A stretch of DNA of 64,000 nucleotides from assembly GCF_030944405.1 (NCBI RefSeq), contig NZ_CP132339.1:3534001-3598000 (forward strand). Direction: 5' to 3'. Each line of letters starts with the position of its first letter. Position 1 is the first letter of the stretch. This document shows positions 1 to 8,890 of this stretch, in pieces. The DNA is from Janthinobacterium sp. J1-1. GTDB lineage: Bacteria > Pseudomonadota > Gammaproteobacteria > Burkholderiales > Burkholderiaceae_D. The translations under genes and the position numbers were made by a program. Below the pieces are notes generated by a model that saw only the letters and a list, made by a program, of their open reading frames with translations, did no database searches and was not told the DNA's origin.

Positions 1-1
1 C

Positions 2-805
2 GAAGCGCAGCATGGCGTCATCGTGTTCGTGCGCAATACGCGCCGGGTGGCGCTGACCGAGGCCGGCGGCGTCCTGTACGCCAGCCTGCTGGCGGCCACC
101 GCGCAGATCGACGATGCGTTTGCGGCGCTGACCCGCTTTCGCGACCGGCCGGCGGGCACCTTGCGGCTGACCGTGCCGCGCGCCTTGGGGGCGCTGGTGC
201 TGAAGGGCCTGGCGCCACGCTTCCAGCGCGCGTATCCCGATGTGTCGCTCGATATTTCGCTCGACGATGGCGAGGTCGACTTGCTGGAGCAGGGCTATGA
301 CGCCGGCATACGGCTGGGCCAGTCGGTGGCGCAAGGCATGGTGGCGGTGCGCCTGACGGGCGAGCTGGCCTGGTCGGTGGTGGCTACGCCCGCGTACTTC
401 GCGCGCGCCGGCAGGCCGTTGATCCCGGAAGACCTGGTGCGCCACGACACCGTGCGCTACCGTTTCCACCGCTCGAAAGCGCTGGCGCCCTGGGCCTTCG
501 TGCGCAATGGCGACACCTTCCATGTGGAAACCGGGCACAAGCTGGTGGTCAACGACACGGGCCTGATCGCCGACTTTGCCCGCTCCGGGCTGGGCCTGGC
601 CTACCTGCCTGATATCGAGATCGCGCAGGACCTGGCCGACGGGCGGCTCGAACGCGTGCTCGAAGCGTTTGTTCCGCCGTCATCGGGCATGTTCCTGTAT
701 TTCGCCGCCAGGACGCAAAGCCAGCCCAAGTTGCGCGCGTTTATCGATATGGCGACTGCCGACAATGGCTTGTTGGCCTCAATGGCAGGCAAGGGCAGTG
801 CATGA
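2..805 (+). CDS. LysR-family transcriptional regulator, C-terminal part (cut by window edge)
   Basis: DNA-binding regulator of the LysR family; the left end of the window removes its start and most of the helix-turn-helix. The frame is open back to base 2, and the GTG at 23 is internal. The visible protein begins with the end of the DNA-binding domain (R-x-TR-x-V-x-LTEAG, typical of LysR residues 50-65), then a linker helix, then the periplasmic-binding-like effector domain (the TLRLTVPRA strand onward) to the stop at 805. The effector and target are not visible here, because LysR targets usually lie upstream and divergent, outside the window. It converges on the lipoprotein gene that ends at 838. 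The family is certain, the function is not. Confidence 0.9.
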   Translation, partial: EAQHGVIVFVRNTRRVALTEAGGVLYASLLAATAQIDDAFAALTRFRDRPAGTLRLTVPRALGALVLKGLAPRFQRAYPDVSLDISLDDGEVDLLEQGYDAGIRLGQSVAQGMVAVRLTGELAWSVVATPAYFARAGRPLIPEDLVRHDTVRYRFHRSKALAPWAFVRNGDTFHVETGHKLVVNDTGLIADFARSGLGLAYLPDIEIAQDLADGRLERVLEAFVPPSSGMFLYFAARTQSQPKLRAFIDMATADNGLLASMAGKGSA

Positions 806-837
806 CCGGCTCAGGTCTTGAACCAGGCTGGTGGCAT

Positions 838-1221
838 TCACAGCTTGTCCCACGCGACGCTGGCCGTCTGCACTTGCAGCCTGTATCGATTGCGTATGGT
901 CTCAAATTCAGCGCCGGAGACAGGTCCGGAAATATGGCCTGATTTGATGTCAATGACCATCCATCCGTCTCGGTCGCCACGAAACGTGGCGTATCGCTCG
1001 ACGCCGATCATCTCGTCGTTCCAGGCCAGGCGAAGAACGGTGCCCTCGATCAGTCCGCCACCTTGCTCAGCCACATGCGATGGTCCGTGCAGATAATAGG
1101 TTTTGTTATCTTCCCATCGTTCCAGCTGGTAGTTGCCGGGTAATGATTTGGTGTTATCACATCCCGCCGCAAAAATCAGCGGAAGGGATGCAAACAGTAC
1201 TCGCCAGGCAGTGCTTTTCAT
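838..1221 (-). CDS. Small predicted lipoprotein, unknown function
   Basis: A 127-residue protein with a short basic N-terminus (MKSTAWR), a hydrophobic stretch and a lipobox-like FAAGC with Cys21, so it is probably lipid-anchored in the envelope. The mature part is hydrophilic and rich in aromatic and charged residues. I recognise no domain. It lies 37 bp downstream of another exported protein gene on the same strand (1259-2017), so the two may be co-transcribed. Cys21 has Ala at -3 rather than Leu, so the lipid anchor is likely but not certain. Confidence 0.7.
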   Translation of the reverse strand: MKSTAWRVLFASLPLIFAAGCDNTKSLPGNYQLERWEDNKTYYLHGPSHVAEQGGGLIEGTVLRLAWNDEMIGVERYATFRGDRDGWMVIDIKSGHISGPVSGAEFETIRNRYRLQVQTASVAWDKL

Positions 1222-1258
1222 CGAGGTACCAAATAGGATTGCAGCACAATGTAATATC

Positions 1259-2017
1259 TCAGCTTTCTTCGAACGTCAGTTCGATTACGCTGTCGTCGCT
1301 CCAGTCCTTTTCGCGCAAGGGCGGCGTGAACGAAAAACCGCTGAATGGCACGGGTGCGGTTTTTCCATTGTAGCTGATGGTGGCGGCCGTAATGCGCTGC
1401 GGTTCGGTAAAGCTGTAAGTGCCTTTCTGCGACACGAAATTGCATGGTCCGCCCAGCGCGCTCAAGGTGGTGCGCATGGCAAACGGCAGCGTGTCCTTGT
1501 CGATTGCCCAGTGCACCTCGCACGTCAGCCGCAGGTCGCCCAGGCGGCGGCTGGTATCGGTGGCCGTCGCACTTCGGATATAGGGAATCCAGCGGACCGA
1601 GCCGGCTTTGCGGTTGAGCGTCAGGTCGGCCTTTGCAAGGAGCGGGTCCTGCTCGGCTGGCAGGCTGAAAATGCTTTTTTCTTCCAGCGCTATCGGCATA
1701 CTCGCATAGTCGCTTTCCAGCCGGAGCTGGAGCGCGTTCATGTCGACATCCGCATGGCGCGGCTGCAGGATAAAGCGCAGCCTTGCATCAGGCGCCAGCG
1801 CGTGCTTTTCCTCGAATCGATGCACGCCCTTGAGCATGGCGCTGTACGGCTTCCAGTCCGGGTCCCGGATGCCCTTGATATTGACTGACGAGGTGGCCTC
1901 GTCCCCGGAGGGTGTCACGGGGGGCGCATCGTCCGCCTGTGCCTGGACCGCGTTACAGCAAAAATACGCCAACAGGCTGGCGGTTTTCAAAGCGCGCAAA
2001 TGCATCATGTCGTTCAA
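1259..2017 (-). CDS. Exported protein of unknown function
   Basis: A 252-residue protein with an N-terminal signal peptide (Leu/Ala-rich stretch, probable cleavage after VQAQA, about residue 28). The rest alternates short hydrophobic and charged segments, like a soluble beta-rich periplasmic protein. A 'RFILQPRHADVD' stretch and a C-terminal LTFEES end carry no motif I can place. Either the first Met or the Met pair at residues 4-5 could be the start. It precedes the small lipoprotein at 838-1221 on the same strand with a 37-bp gap, which suggests a two-gene unit. I do not recognise the family. Confidence 0.65.
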   Translation of the reverse strand: MNDMMHLRALKTASLLAYFCCNAVQAQADDAPPVTPSGDEATSSVNIKGIRDPDWKPYSAMLKGVHRFEEKHALAPDARLRFILQPRHADVDMNALQLRLESDYASMPIALEEKSIFSLPAEQDPLLAKADLTLNRKAGSVRWIPYIRSATATDTSRRLGDLRLTCEVHWAIDKDTLPFAMRTTLSALGGPCNFVSQKGTYSFTEPQRITAATISYNGKTAPVPFSGFSFTPPLREKDWSDDSVIELTFEES

Positions 2018-2175
2018 CCCTTTCTCTTCGTATCTATCGCTTTTTGCTGCACATATGCGAAAGACGTGAGTGTAGGAAAAAACAAGGCCGAAAGGCTGTT
2101 TTCAAGACAGGTGGTCAATTCAGGGGAATGGACTGCGCAATACCGGCGTTTTTCAGATCGCTTGCCTGGCATATG

Positions 2176-2219
2176 ACGGCAAGCCCTTCGATCCGCAGGG
2201 GGTGCGGAGGGCTTGCCGT
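2176..2219 (-). terminator. Long two-part stem-loop downstream of the ParB-like lipoprotein gene
   Basis: An 11-bp outer arm (ACGGCAAGCCC pairing with GGGCTTGCCGT) encloses a 5-base bulge and an inner 6-bp arm (TCCGCA/TGCGGA) with a G5 loop. It starts 16 bp after the stop of the gene read leftward from 3887. There is no clear T-run on that side, so it may be a 3'-end stabiliser or a Rho-associated hairpin rather than a classical intrinsic terminator. Confidence 0.55.
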
Positions 2220-2234
2220 TGAGGAGGGAACGCT

Positions 2235-3887
2235 TTATTTCACCAGCGACTTCTTGTAGGCGATCGAATACGTCAGCTTGCCGGTCGGCGTCACCAGGTC
2301 GTCCAGCGCGGCCTGGCTGAAGACGCCGGTCCAGCCCAGGCTTTGCGCGGTTGCCGTGCCGCTGACGATGTCGGTCGCTTTCAGCGCCACCATCGCTTGC
2401 GATGCCGTCTTGATGGCGGCCATGTAGGCGGTGGTGTCGCTGGTGTCGACTTTCGACAGGTCGACCACCGGCTTGTTGCGCAGCCAGTTGGCCCAGTAGA
2501 ATTCCAGGAATTCGGTGGCCGTCGACGGCACCACGTAGCCGGCGTCGCGGGTGAAGTAGACCAGGGCGCGGTACGGGTCGTTACCCAGGGACTTCAGGCC
2601 GATGGCGGCGGGCAGCTGGCTGGTGGCGATCGCCTGGTTGGTGCCATTCTTCAGCCAGACCTTGCTGGCCTTTTTCATTTGCGCCCAGAAATCATATTCG
2701 CCGAGCTTGCTGAAGTTGTCGGTCACCTTGACCCACACTTTCAGTTGATGATTCACGCCGTTGTCGGCATCCCAGAAAGCGCTGAAGGTGTGGTGGCCGT
2801 CCGTCAGGTACAGGGTGCCGTTCGGGCCGATGACGACTGTCTTCATGTCGCCCGGTTTGGTACCCACCGGCGACTTGCACTGGAAGCTGGCGGGCGGGTT
2901 GATCAGGGTGGCGCCGGCGATATTGGCGGTCTTGGTGACGACGTCGTCCTGGCCGTTGGCTTCGCACAGCTCGGCAAATTTCTTCGGCTTGTTGGTCTTG
3001 GCCATGATCAGGTCTTCCGCGCCGTAGCGGCCCAGCTTGTAGTACACCTGGTCGTAGCCGATGGCTGGCTGGGTCGGGCGCAATTCGTCGAGCGACACCT
3101 GCAGGAACACGGGCGCGGCGTCGGTGCCGGCGGCGGTCGCGGCCAGTATCTGCTGGCGCGCGGTCAGCACGGGCGGCGTTTCCAGTACCGTCTTGCCGGT
3201 GGCCATCGGTGCGCCGCCGTTGAGGATTTGCGCGACGATGCTGCCGCTGGCGTTGACGATGTCGACATCGGTGCCATTGGTTTTGACCTGCAGATTGTCG
3301 AGCAGGACGTCGGCCGGGTCCTTGCTGCTCGGGGTCAACGGGCCGTTGACGAAGTCATAGCTGGCAGCCATGCCCAAGGTTTGCAAAGGCGCGGCCAGCG
3401 CCTTGCCCAGCCGGGTTTGCGCCGCTTGCAGCTTTGCCGCGTCGACGGCGGCCAGGCTGGCGGCGGTCGCGGCGGCCGGCGTGGCGCCCAGCAACTGGGT
3501 GGTGATGATGGACGTCAGCTGGGTCAGGTTGATGGTGCGTTCCTTCAGCGATACCGCCGACAGCACGGTGCCGCTGGCGGTGGTGGCGGTGACCAGGAAG
3601 GGCGCCTTGGCGCCAGCGGTGATGGCGATATTGGCCTGGCCGCTGGCATCGGTGGCGCCGAAGCCGACTCTTTCCTTGCTGGCGTCGTAGACATTGACCG
3701 TGCTGCCGGCCGCGGCCTTGCCGGTGGCGGCCACCACGCTGACGATGCGCGCAGGCGCGGCTGCTTGTGGCGTGTCATCGGACGAGCTGCCGCCGCCGCA
3801 AGCGGCCAGGCTGGCGCCAAAAGCGAGCGCCAGGGCGGCCGACAAGGTGGTGCGGCCGAAGGTGGCCAAGGCGAGTTTGTTCTGCAT
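2235..3887 (-). CDS. Exported lipoprotein with ParB-like (ParBc_2-type) domain
   Basis: A 550-residue protein. Residues 1-29 form a signal peptide ending in a perfect lipobox (LAAC, Cys30), followed by a Gly/Ser linker, so the mature protein is lipid-anchored outside the cytoplasm. Residues about 45-120 resemble an Ig-like or carboxypeptidase-regulatory beta fold. The C-terminal half (about 260-480) matches the ParB-like putative nuclease family: the LRPTQPAIGYDQV start, a YKLGRY stretch, and a DGHHTFSAFWD core in which the Asp-Gly-His-His corresponds to the ParB/sulfiredoxin phosphate-binding region. Start chosen at ATG 3887 with GAGA upstream. The family assignment rests on motif memory; enzymatic activity is unproven. 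Confidence 0.75.
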   Translation of the reverse strand: MQNKLALATFGRTTLSAALALAFGASLAACGGGSSSDDTPQAAAPARIVSVVAATGKAAAGSTVNVYDASKERVGFGATDASGQANIAITAGAKAPFLVTATTASGTVLSAVSLKERTINLTQLTSIITTQLLGATPAAATAASLAAVDAAKLQAAQTRLGKALAAPLQTLGMAASYDFVNGPLTPSSKDPADVLLDNLQVKTNGTDVDIVNASGSIVAQILNGGAPMATGKTVLETPPVLTARQQILAATAAGTDAAPVFLQVSLDELRPTQPAIGYDQVYYKLGRYGAEDLIMAKTNKPKKFAELCEANGQDDVVTKTANIAGATLINPPASFQCKSPVGTKPGDMKTVVIGPNGTLYLTDGHHTFSAFWDADNGVNHQLKVWVKVTDNFSKLGEYDFWAQMKKASKVWLKNGTNQAIATSQLPAAIGLKSLGNDPYRALVYFTRDAGYVVPSTATEFLEFYWANWLRNKPVVDLSKVDTSDTTAYMAAIKTASQAMVALKATDIVSGTATAQSLGWTGVFSQAALDDLVTPTGKLTYSIAYKKSLVK

Positions 3888-3974
3888 GTCTGTCTCGTGA
3901 TGTCGTTCTGAAAAGTGCCGACATGCTAGCGGACGGATATGTCAGGATGATGACAGAGGGCGGGTTTGCTCCGG

Positions 3975-5195
3975 CTAGTCCAGCAGGCCGGCCGGCGTAC
4001 GTGGCGAGGACATCAGCTGGCGAAATGCCGCCCAGTGCTGCGCGCGCGTGCCGCCCTGGCGTTCGACCCAGGCCTTGGCCATGTCCTGGCCCAGGTTGTA
4101 GTTGATCACGTAGGCGCGCATCTCGTCGTAGAACTGCAGCCGCTGCACCGCTTTTTCCGCCGGATACAGGCGCACGTTGACCAGCCACTCCACCGCTTCT
4201 TCCTTGTCCAGGCCGCCTTCCAGGTACTGGCGCGCGATATCGTTGTCGGCATACGCCAGTTGCGCCAGCAGGCGGTTCAGTTCCAGGTAGCGCGGCGCCA
4301 GCGCCGGGTCCAGCCCGGCCAGCGGAAACAGTACCTGCTGTTCGAAGGCCAGCCGCTCCGCGTCGGTAAAGCACAGTTCGATGCCATGGTTGGCCGTGCC
4401 TTCGGCGATCAGCGATTGCGGCGAAAACAGGGGATAGACGCAATATTCCATCCAGCCCTTGCCGCGCACCAGGTCGCGTTCGAGCAGCACGTTGTACACA
4501 TGGTGGCCCGGATAGGCTTCGTGGCAACCGAGGTCGACGGCGCGGTCGATATAGATCGGCAAATCGGTATTGATCTGGATCACGCTCTGGTAATTGCCCT
4601 TGTACCAGTTGTAGCCGCTCCAGGACTTGTCGGTGACAAATTCGAGCACGAAATCTTCTTCCGGCGGCAGCGCGATATAGCGCAGCGTGCGTTCGCGGCC
4701 GGCTTCGATGGCGGCCTGCATGACGGCCTGCAAACGCTCGGGCGCAATCACGAACTGGCGGCGAAATTCCTGCACCCGTGCGCTGACCGTCGCGCTGCCG
4801 GGCAGCAGGTCGGCCACCTGCGCCACGATGGCTTCATACCAGGCGCGCGTGTGATGGGGCGAGACGGCGTCGTAGAGGCGCGCGCTTTCTTCGTCAAAGC
4901 CCGGCTTTGCGCCGCCGAGCATGGCCACCTTCATTTGCATCGACAGCAATTGCGTGCGCAGGTTGGTGGCGCGCAGCCGCGTTTCCTCGTCAGCGCCCAA
5001 TTCGCCGCCGTCGAGCTGCGCCAGCGCCGCCACGATGTCCTGGCTGATCTGCGGCAAGGAACGATGGGCGGCGGCAGCGTCCCGCTGCCATGCCGGGGGG
5101 CCGTAATACGCGTCGACATAGGAGAGATCATGCTGGCCGATGGCCAGTACCAGATGCACATAACGTTCTGCAATATCGGACAGGGAAGTGGACAT
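3975..5195 (-). CDS. DUF885-family protein, probable metallopeptidase fold
   Basis: A 406-residue, mostly helical cytoplasmic protein without signal peptide. The diagnostic stretch is CHEAYPGHHVYN near residue 230, the HExxPGHH signature of DUF885 proteins, which resemble gluzincin peptidases; a Glu further on (EGTANHGIELCF) could complete a metal site. Length is shorter than exported DUF885 members (about 550-600 residues) because no leader is present. Start at ATG 5195. Neighbours are unrelated, so the substrate cannot be inferred. Confidence 0.75.
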   Translation of the reverse strand: MSTSLSDIAERYVHLVLAIGQHDLSYVDAYYGPPAWQRDAAAAHRSLPQISQDIVAALAQLDGGELGADEETRLRATNLRTQLLSMQMKVAMLGGAKPGFDEESARLYDAVSPHHTRAWYEAIVAQVADLLPGSATVSARVQEFRRQFVIAPERLQAVMQAAIEAGRERTLRYIALPPEEDFVLEFVTDKSWSGYNWYKGNYQSVIQINTDLPIYIDRAVDLGCHEAYPGHHVYNVLLERDLVRGKGWMEYCVYPLFSPQSLIAEGTANHGIELCFTDAERLAFEQQVLFPLAGLDPALAPRYLELNRLLAQLAYADNDIARQYLEGGLDKEEAVEWLVNVRLYPAEKAVQRLQFYDEMRAYVINYNLGQDMAKAWVERQGGTRAQHWAAFRQLMSSPRTPAGLLD

Positions 5196-5402
5196 GGCGG
5201 CAGGAAGAAGGGAATCGAAGAACCAGTATAGCAGCGCCGCGCTGTTGTAAATATGCCGATGGCCAGCAGCAACCCATGTCGCACACCCTTTTTATCAGGG
5301 AAATGAATAACTGGTATCTGAAATTGAAAGTGGCTTTATATCTTGGAACGCTTATGATGATATTGCACTGCAACAAACACCGTACATTTCCAGGAGCATC
5401 CC

Positions 5403-5663
5403 ATGTCCCACACGACCTCGCCAGCATTGACCGTTTTCTCTTTCAACAGCCTGTCCGGCGCCTTTGAGAAGGCAGCCTCGGCAGTGCAAGCATTGATGCT
5501 GCGTCTGCACAATGCGGTCGCCAACGGCATCGAAGAGCGCGTGCGTGAAGAGCAGGATGCGGACCTGGCCGAAGCGACCGACCGTTATGACCTGGAGTTC
5601 CGCATGCGCAAGCAGGACCGTTCGGGCGGCGGCAGCTACTGGAGCAATGGCAACAATCGTTAA
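5403..5663 (+). CDS. DUF3563 family small protein
   Basis: An 86-residue charged protein. The segment EATDRYDLEFRMRKQDR is typical of the short betaproteobacterial DUF3563 family, which has no known function. ATG 5403 follows a good ribosome binding site (AGGAG, about 7 bp upstream). It is a single-gene unit with a 207-bp upstream gap and its own hairpin terminator at 5681. The C-terminus is Gly/Ser/Asn-rich and probably disordered. Confidence 0.8.
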   Translation: MSHTTSPALTVFSFNSLSGAFEKAASAVQALMLRLHNAVANGIEERVREEQDADLAEATDRYDLEFRMRKQDRSGGGSYWSNGNNR

Positions 5664-5680
5664 TTCTTCGACGTCTATGT

Positions 5681-5721
5681 AAAAACCCCCATGCCTGGCA
5701 ATCAGGCACGGGGGTTTTTTT
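5681..5721. terminator. Bidirectional intrinsic terminator
   Basis: An A5-C5-x-TGCCTG arm pairs with CAGGCA-x-G5-T7 around a GCAAT loop, with one A/C mismatch. T-runs appear on both strands, so it can end both the DUF3563 transcript (+) and the cytochrome operon (-) that converge here. Confidence 0.85.
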
Positions 5722-5724
5722 ACA

Positions 5725-7092
5725 TCATGGCTGCATCACATTGGGCCGCGCTGGCGGCGGCACCGGTACCGTGCCGCTGCGTCCCGGCGCGAATGACGCC
5801 TCCGTCGTGCCCTGTACCGGCACGGCGGTCTTGCGCAGCTTGGCCACTTGCGATGCCGTTGCGGCGCTGCCGTGATTGCCCCAGCTGGTCTGGATAAAAC
5901 TGACCACGTCGGCGATCTGCTGGTCGTTCAGGGTCTTGGCGTAGCCGCCCATCACCAGCGCGGAAGGCGCCGTGTGGGTGGCCGGCACCATGCCGCCCGA
6001 CAGCACGATATTGATGGCCGAGGTCGGGTCCGCCGTCTGCAGCACCGCATTGCCGGCCAGCGCGGGGAAGGCCTTGCTGTAACCCTTGCCATCCGAACGG
6101 TGGCAGCCGGCGCAGTTGTTCAGGTACAGCTGCGCGCCCGTGCCATCCACCTTGCCGGCAAACAGCGCCTTGGCGACCTTGTCGTCGCCGACAAAAGGCG
6201 GGGCTTTGGCATTGGCCGGCGGCAGCGATTTCAGGTATTTGGCAATACTGCCCAGGTCGTCCTTGCTCATGTACTGCATCGAGTGCGCCACCACGTCGTT
6301 CATGGCGCCGAACGAGGCGCTGTGGCTGTTGCGGCCGGTTTTCAGGAACTCGGCAATATCGGCTTCGCTCCAGCGCGCCAGGCCACCGCCGTGCTCGTTG
6401 CGCAGCGATGGCGCGACCCAGCCGTCGATGGCGGCGCCGCCTGCCAGGTAGGCGCTGCTGTCGAGTTCGGTCAAGGCTTTCTCCTGCATGCCCACGCCGC
6501 GCGCCGTATGGCAGGCGCCGCAGTGGCCCAGGCCCTGCACCAGATAGGCGCCACGCAGCAATTGCTGGTCGCCGCCTGCTGCTGGTGTGTACGGCGCCGG
6601 CGTCGGGGCGAATACCCAGCGCCACACCGTCAGCGGGAAGCGCATCGACAGCGGCCACGGAATATCCGCGGCGCGGTTCGGCGACGCGTTGGCCGGCACG
6701 CCCTGCATCAGGTAGGCATACAGCGCGCGCATGTCGGCATCGCTCAGCCGCGAATACGAGGGGTAGGGCATGGCCGGGTAGACGGTATAGCCCTGCTTGG
6801 TCACGCCGGTGCGCATCAGCTTGTCGAAGTCTTCGAAACTCCAGTTGCCGATGCCGTGCTGCTTGTCCGGCGTGATATTGGTGGAATATACCTTGCCGAT
6901 CGGTGTCGCCATGCCGAGGCCGCCCGCGTAGGGTTTGCCTTGCGGGGCGGTGTGGCAGGCGATGCAGTCGCCGGCACGGGCCAGGTATTCGCCCTGCTTG
7001 ATCAGTTGCGCGTCGGCCGGGGCGGCCATGCCGGCGCCGGCCGACAGCAGCAGGGACAGCGTCGCGAGGAGGCGTTGTGTGTGTTTTTTCAT
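5725..7092 (-). CDS. Triheme cytochrome c subunit of gluconate 2-dehydrogenase-type complex
   Basis: Electron-accepting subunit of a periplasm-facing flavocytochrome dehydrogenase, passing electrons from the GMC flavoprotein to ubiquinone. A signal peptide (to about residue 28, AAPADA) precedes three c-type heme sites: CIACH (43-47), CGACH (191-195) and CAGCH (327-331). Methionines in TPIGKVYSTNITPD-like segments are the usual axial-ligand regions. The 455-residue length fits alcohol/gluconate dehydrogenase cytochrome subunits. It is last in the operon after the 592-residue flavoprotein (10-bp gap) and the small Tat subunit. The substrate may be gluconate, 2-ketogluconate, a sugar alcohol or a cyclitol; the sequence alone does not decide. 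Confidence 0.88.
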   Translation of the reverse strand: MKKHTQRLLATLSLLLSAGAGMAAPADAQLIKQGEYLARAGDCIACHTAPQGKPYAGGLGMATPIGKVYSTNITPDKQHGIGNWSFEDFDKLMRTGVTKQGYTVYPAMPYPSYSRLSDADMRALYAYLMQGVPANASPNRAADIPWPLSMRFPLTVWRWVFAPTPAPYTPAAGGDQQLLRGAYLVQGLGHCGACHTARGVGMQEKALTELDSSAYLAGGAAIDGWVAPSLRNEHGGGLARWSEADIAEFLKTGRNSHSASFGAMNDVVAHSMQYMSKDDLGSIAKYLKSLPPANAKAPPFVGDDKVAKALFAGKVDGTGAQLYLNNCAGCHRSDGKGYSKAFPALAGNAVLQTADPTSAINIVLSGGMVPATHTAPSALVMGGYAKTLNDQQIADVVSFIQTSWGNHGSAATASQVAKLRKTAVPVQGTTEASFAPGRSGTVPVPPPARPNVMQP

Positions 7093-7102
7093 GGGGCTGT
7101 CC

Positions 7103-8881
7103 TTACGCGGCGACCAGTGGCCGCGGGTCTTTCAGATATTGTTCGCGCACGGCCTTGGCGCACCAGTAAGTCAGCGCGGCGGCCAGGCCGGTCGGGTTGT
7201 AGCCGATGCCGACCGGGAACACGCTCGAACCGACGACGAACACGTTCGACACATCCCAGCTTTGCAGGTAGCGGTTGACGACGCTGGTGCGGCGGTCCGT
7301 GCCCATGGCGGTGCCGCCGGCCCAGTGGGTGGTCTGGTAGTTGCGCAAGTCCAGGTGGTCGCCGAAGTTTTTCATCGACACATGGATCGATTTCGGCTTC
7401 ATGGCTTTCGCCACTTCCAACATCTTGCCGGTCACGTAGCGGCTCATCTTGATGTCGTTGTCCTTCCAGTCGAAGGTGAAGCGCAGCAGCGGCTGGCCGA
7501 AGACGTCGGTATAAGTCGGATCGAGGTCGACATAGCAGTCGCGGTAGACCATATTGGCGCCGTGCACGTCGAACGAGACGGTACTGGTGTAGTTGTCCTT
7601 GACGGCTTTTTTCCAGCCGGAACCCCACGACGGCGTGCCGTCCGGCACCGGAATGCCGGCGATCGGCTTGACGCCGGCCGGGTTGCACCAGGCGGGCGAG
7701 CCGCCGACAAAGCCCAGCGGGCCATGGTCGAAGTTGTCGCCGTTATAGTCATCGACCGCCACGCCGTTGCCGCCCGAGCCGATAAAGGGATTGGTGTTCT
7801 TGCCCGGCTCGTAGAACATCTGCACCGTCGACATGGTCTGGTAGGCGATATTGCGCCCGACCACACCTTCGTTGCTCACCGGGTCGTACGGTTTGCCGAT
7901 GCCGGACACCAGCAGCAAATGCGCATTGTTGTAAGCGAAGGTGCTGGCGATCACCAGGTCGGCCGGTTGCTCGACCGTCTTGCCGTCGGCATTGACATAG
8001 GTCACGCCGGTGGCCTTCTGCTTGCTGCCGTCGAGGTTGATGCGCAGCACATTGCAGTTGGCGCGCAGTTCAAAGTTCGACGCCAGGCGCAGCGCCGGCA
8101 TGATGTTGACCTGTGGCGAGGCCTTGGAGTAGTTGTAGCAGGCAAAACCGGAACAGAAGCCGCAGAAATTGCACGGTCCCATCTGGCAGTTGTACGGGTT
8201 GGTGTAGGGCTGCGACGCATTCGAGGACGCGGACACGAAGGGATTGAGCCCCACTTCCTTGGCCGCCAGCTGGAACAGGTGCGCCGTGTACGGCACTTTC
8301 TGCGGCGGCAGCGCGTAGTTGTCGGAGCGGTCCGCTTCGAAGATATTGCCGGGGCCGACGATCTTGCCGTTGACCTTGTAGGCCTGGCCCGAGGTGCCGA
8401 AGACTTTTTCGACGAAATCGAAATGCGGTTCCAGTTCCTCATACGTGACGCCGAAATCCTGGATCGTCATGCCGTCGGGGATGAATTTCTTGCCGTAGCG
8501 CTTTTCGTAATGGCTGCGCAATTGCAGCTCTTCCGGCAGCACGCGCCAGTGCTGGCCCGACCAGTGCAGGCCGGCGCCGCCCACGCCCGTGCCCGGCTTG
8601 AAGGCGCCGATCTGGCGATATGGCACGGCAATGCCTTTCACCTCGTGGCGAAAGGTAAACGAGCTTTTCGACATGTCCTGGAAGATCTTGCTGCGCTGGA
8701 TATAGGTCAGTTCGTCCAGCGTTTTCGGATACGCGCCATCCGGGTAGGTGTCGCGGTACGGGCCGCGTTCCAGGGCCAGCACGTTCAGGCCCGCTTCCGT
8801 CAATTCCTTGGCCATGATGGCGCCGGTCCAGCCGAAGCCGACGATGACGACGTCGACCGGTTTCAATGTAATGTCTGCCAT
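7103..8881 (-). CDS. GMC-family FAD-dependent dehydrogenase, large catalytic subunit
   Basis: Catalytic flavoprotein of the three-subunit membrane dehydrogenase. The N-terminal dinucleotide fold GFGWTG (residues 15-20) binds FAD. The C-terminal part carries GGTAMG and a VVGSSVFPVGIGYNPTGLAAAL-type stretch, which closes the flavin site in gluconate and sorbitol dehydrogenase subunits. A CQMGPCNFCGFCSGFACY-type run (around residue 230) holds a Cys cluster found in this subfamily, where an iron-sulfur centre has been proposed. There is no signal peptide, so export probably depends on the Tat-carrying small subunit. Start ATG 8881 with AAGGAA upstream. It sits between the small subunit (9-bp gap) and the cytochrome (10-bp gap). 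Confidence 0.9.
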   Translation of the reverse strand: MADITLKPVDVVIVGFGWTGAIMAKELTEAGLNVLALERGPYRDTYPDGAYPKTLDELTYIQRSKIFQDMSKSSFTFRHEVKGIAVPYRQIGAFKPGTGVGGAGLHWSGQHWRVLPEELQLRSHYEKRYGKKFIPDGMTIQDFGVTYEELEPHFDFVEKVFGTSGQAYKVNGKIVGPGNIFEADRSDNYALPPQKVPYTAHLFQLAAKEVGLNPFVSASSNASQPYTNPYNCQMGPCNFCGFCSGFACYNYSKASPQVNIMPALRLASNFELRANCNVLRINLDGSKQKATGVTYVNADGKTVEQPADLVIASTFAYNNAHLLLVSGIGKPYDPVSNEGVVGRNIAYQTMSTVQMFYEPGKNTNPFIGSGGNGVAVDDYNGDNFDHGPLGFVGGSPAWCNPAGVKPIAGIPVPDGTPSWGSGWKKAVKDNYTSTVSFDVHGANMVYRDCYVDLDPTYTDVFGQPLLRFTFDWKDNDIKMSRYVTGKMLEVAKAMKPKSIHVSMKNFGDHLDLRNYQTTHWAGGTAMGTDRRTSVVNRYLQSWDVSNVFVVGSSVFPVGIGYNPTGLAAALTYWCAKAVREQYLKDPRPLVAA

Positions 8882-8890
8882 GGTGGTTCC

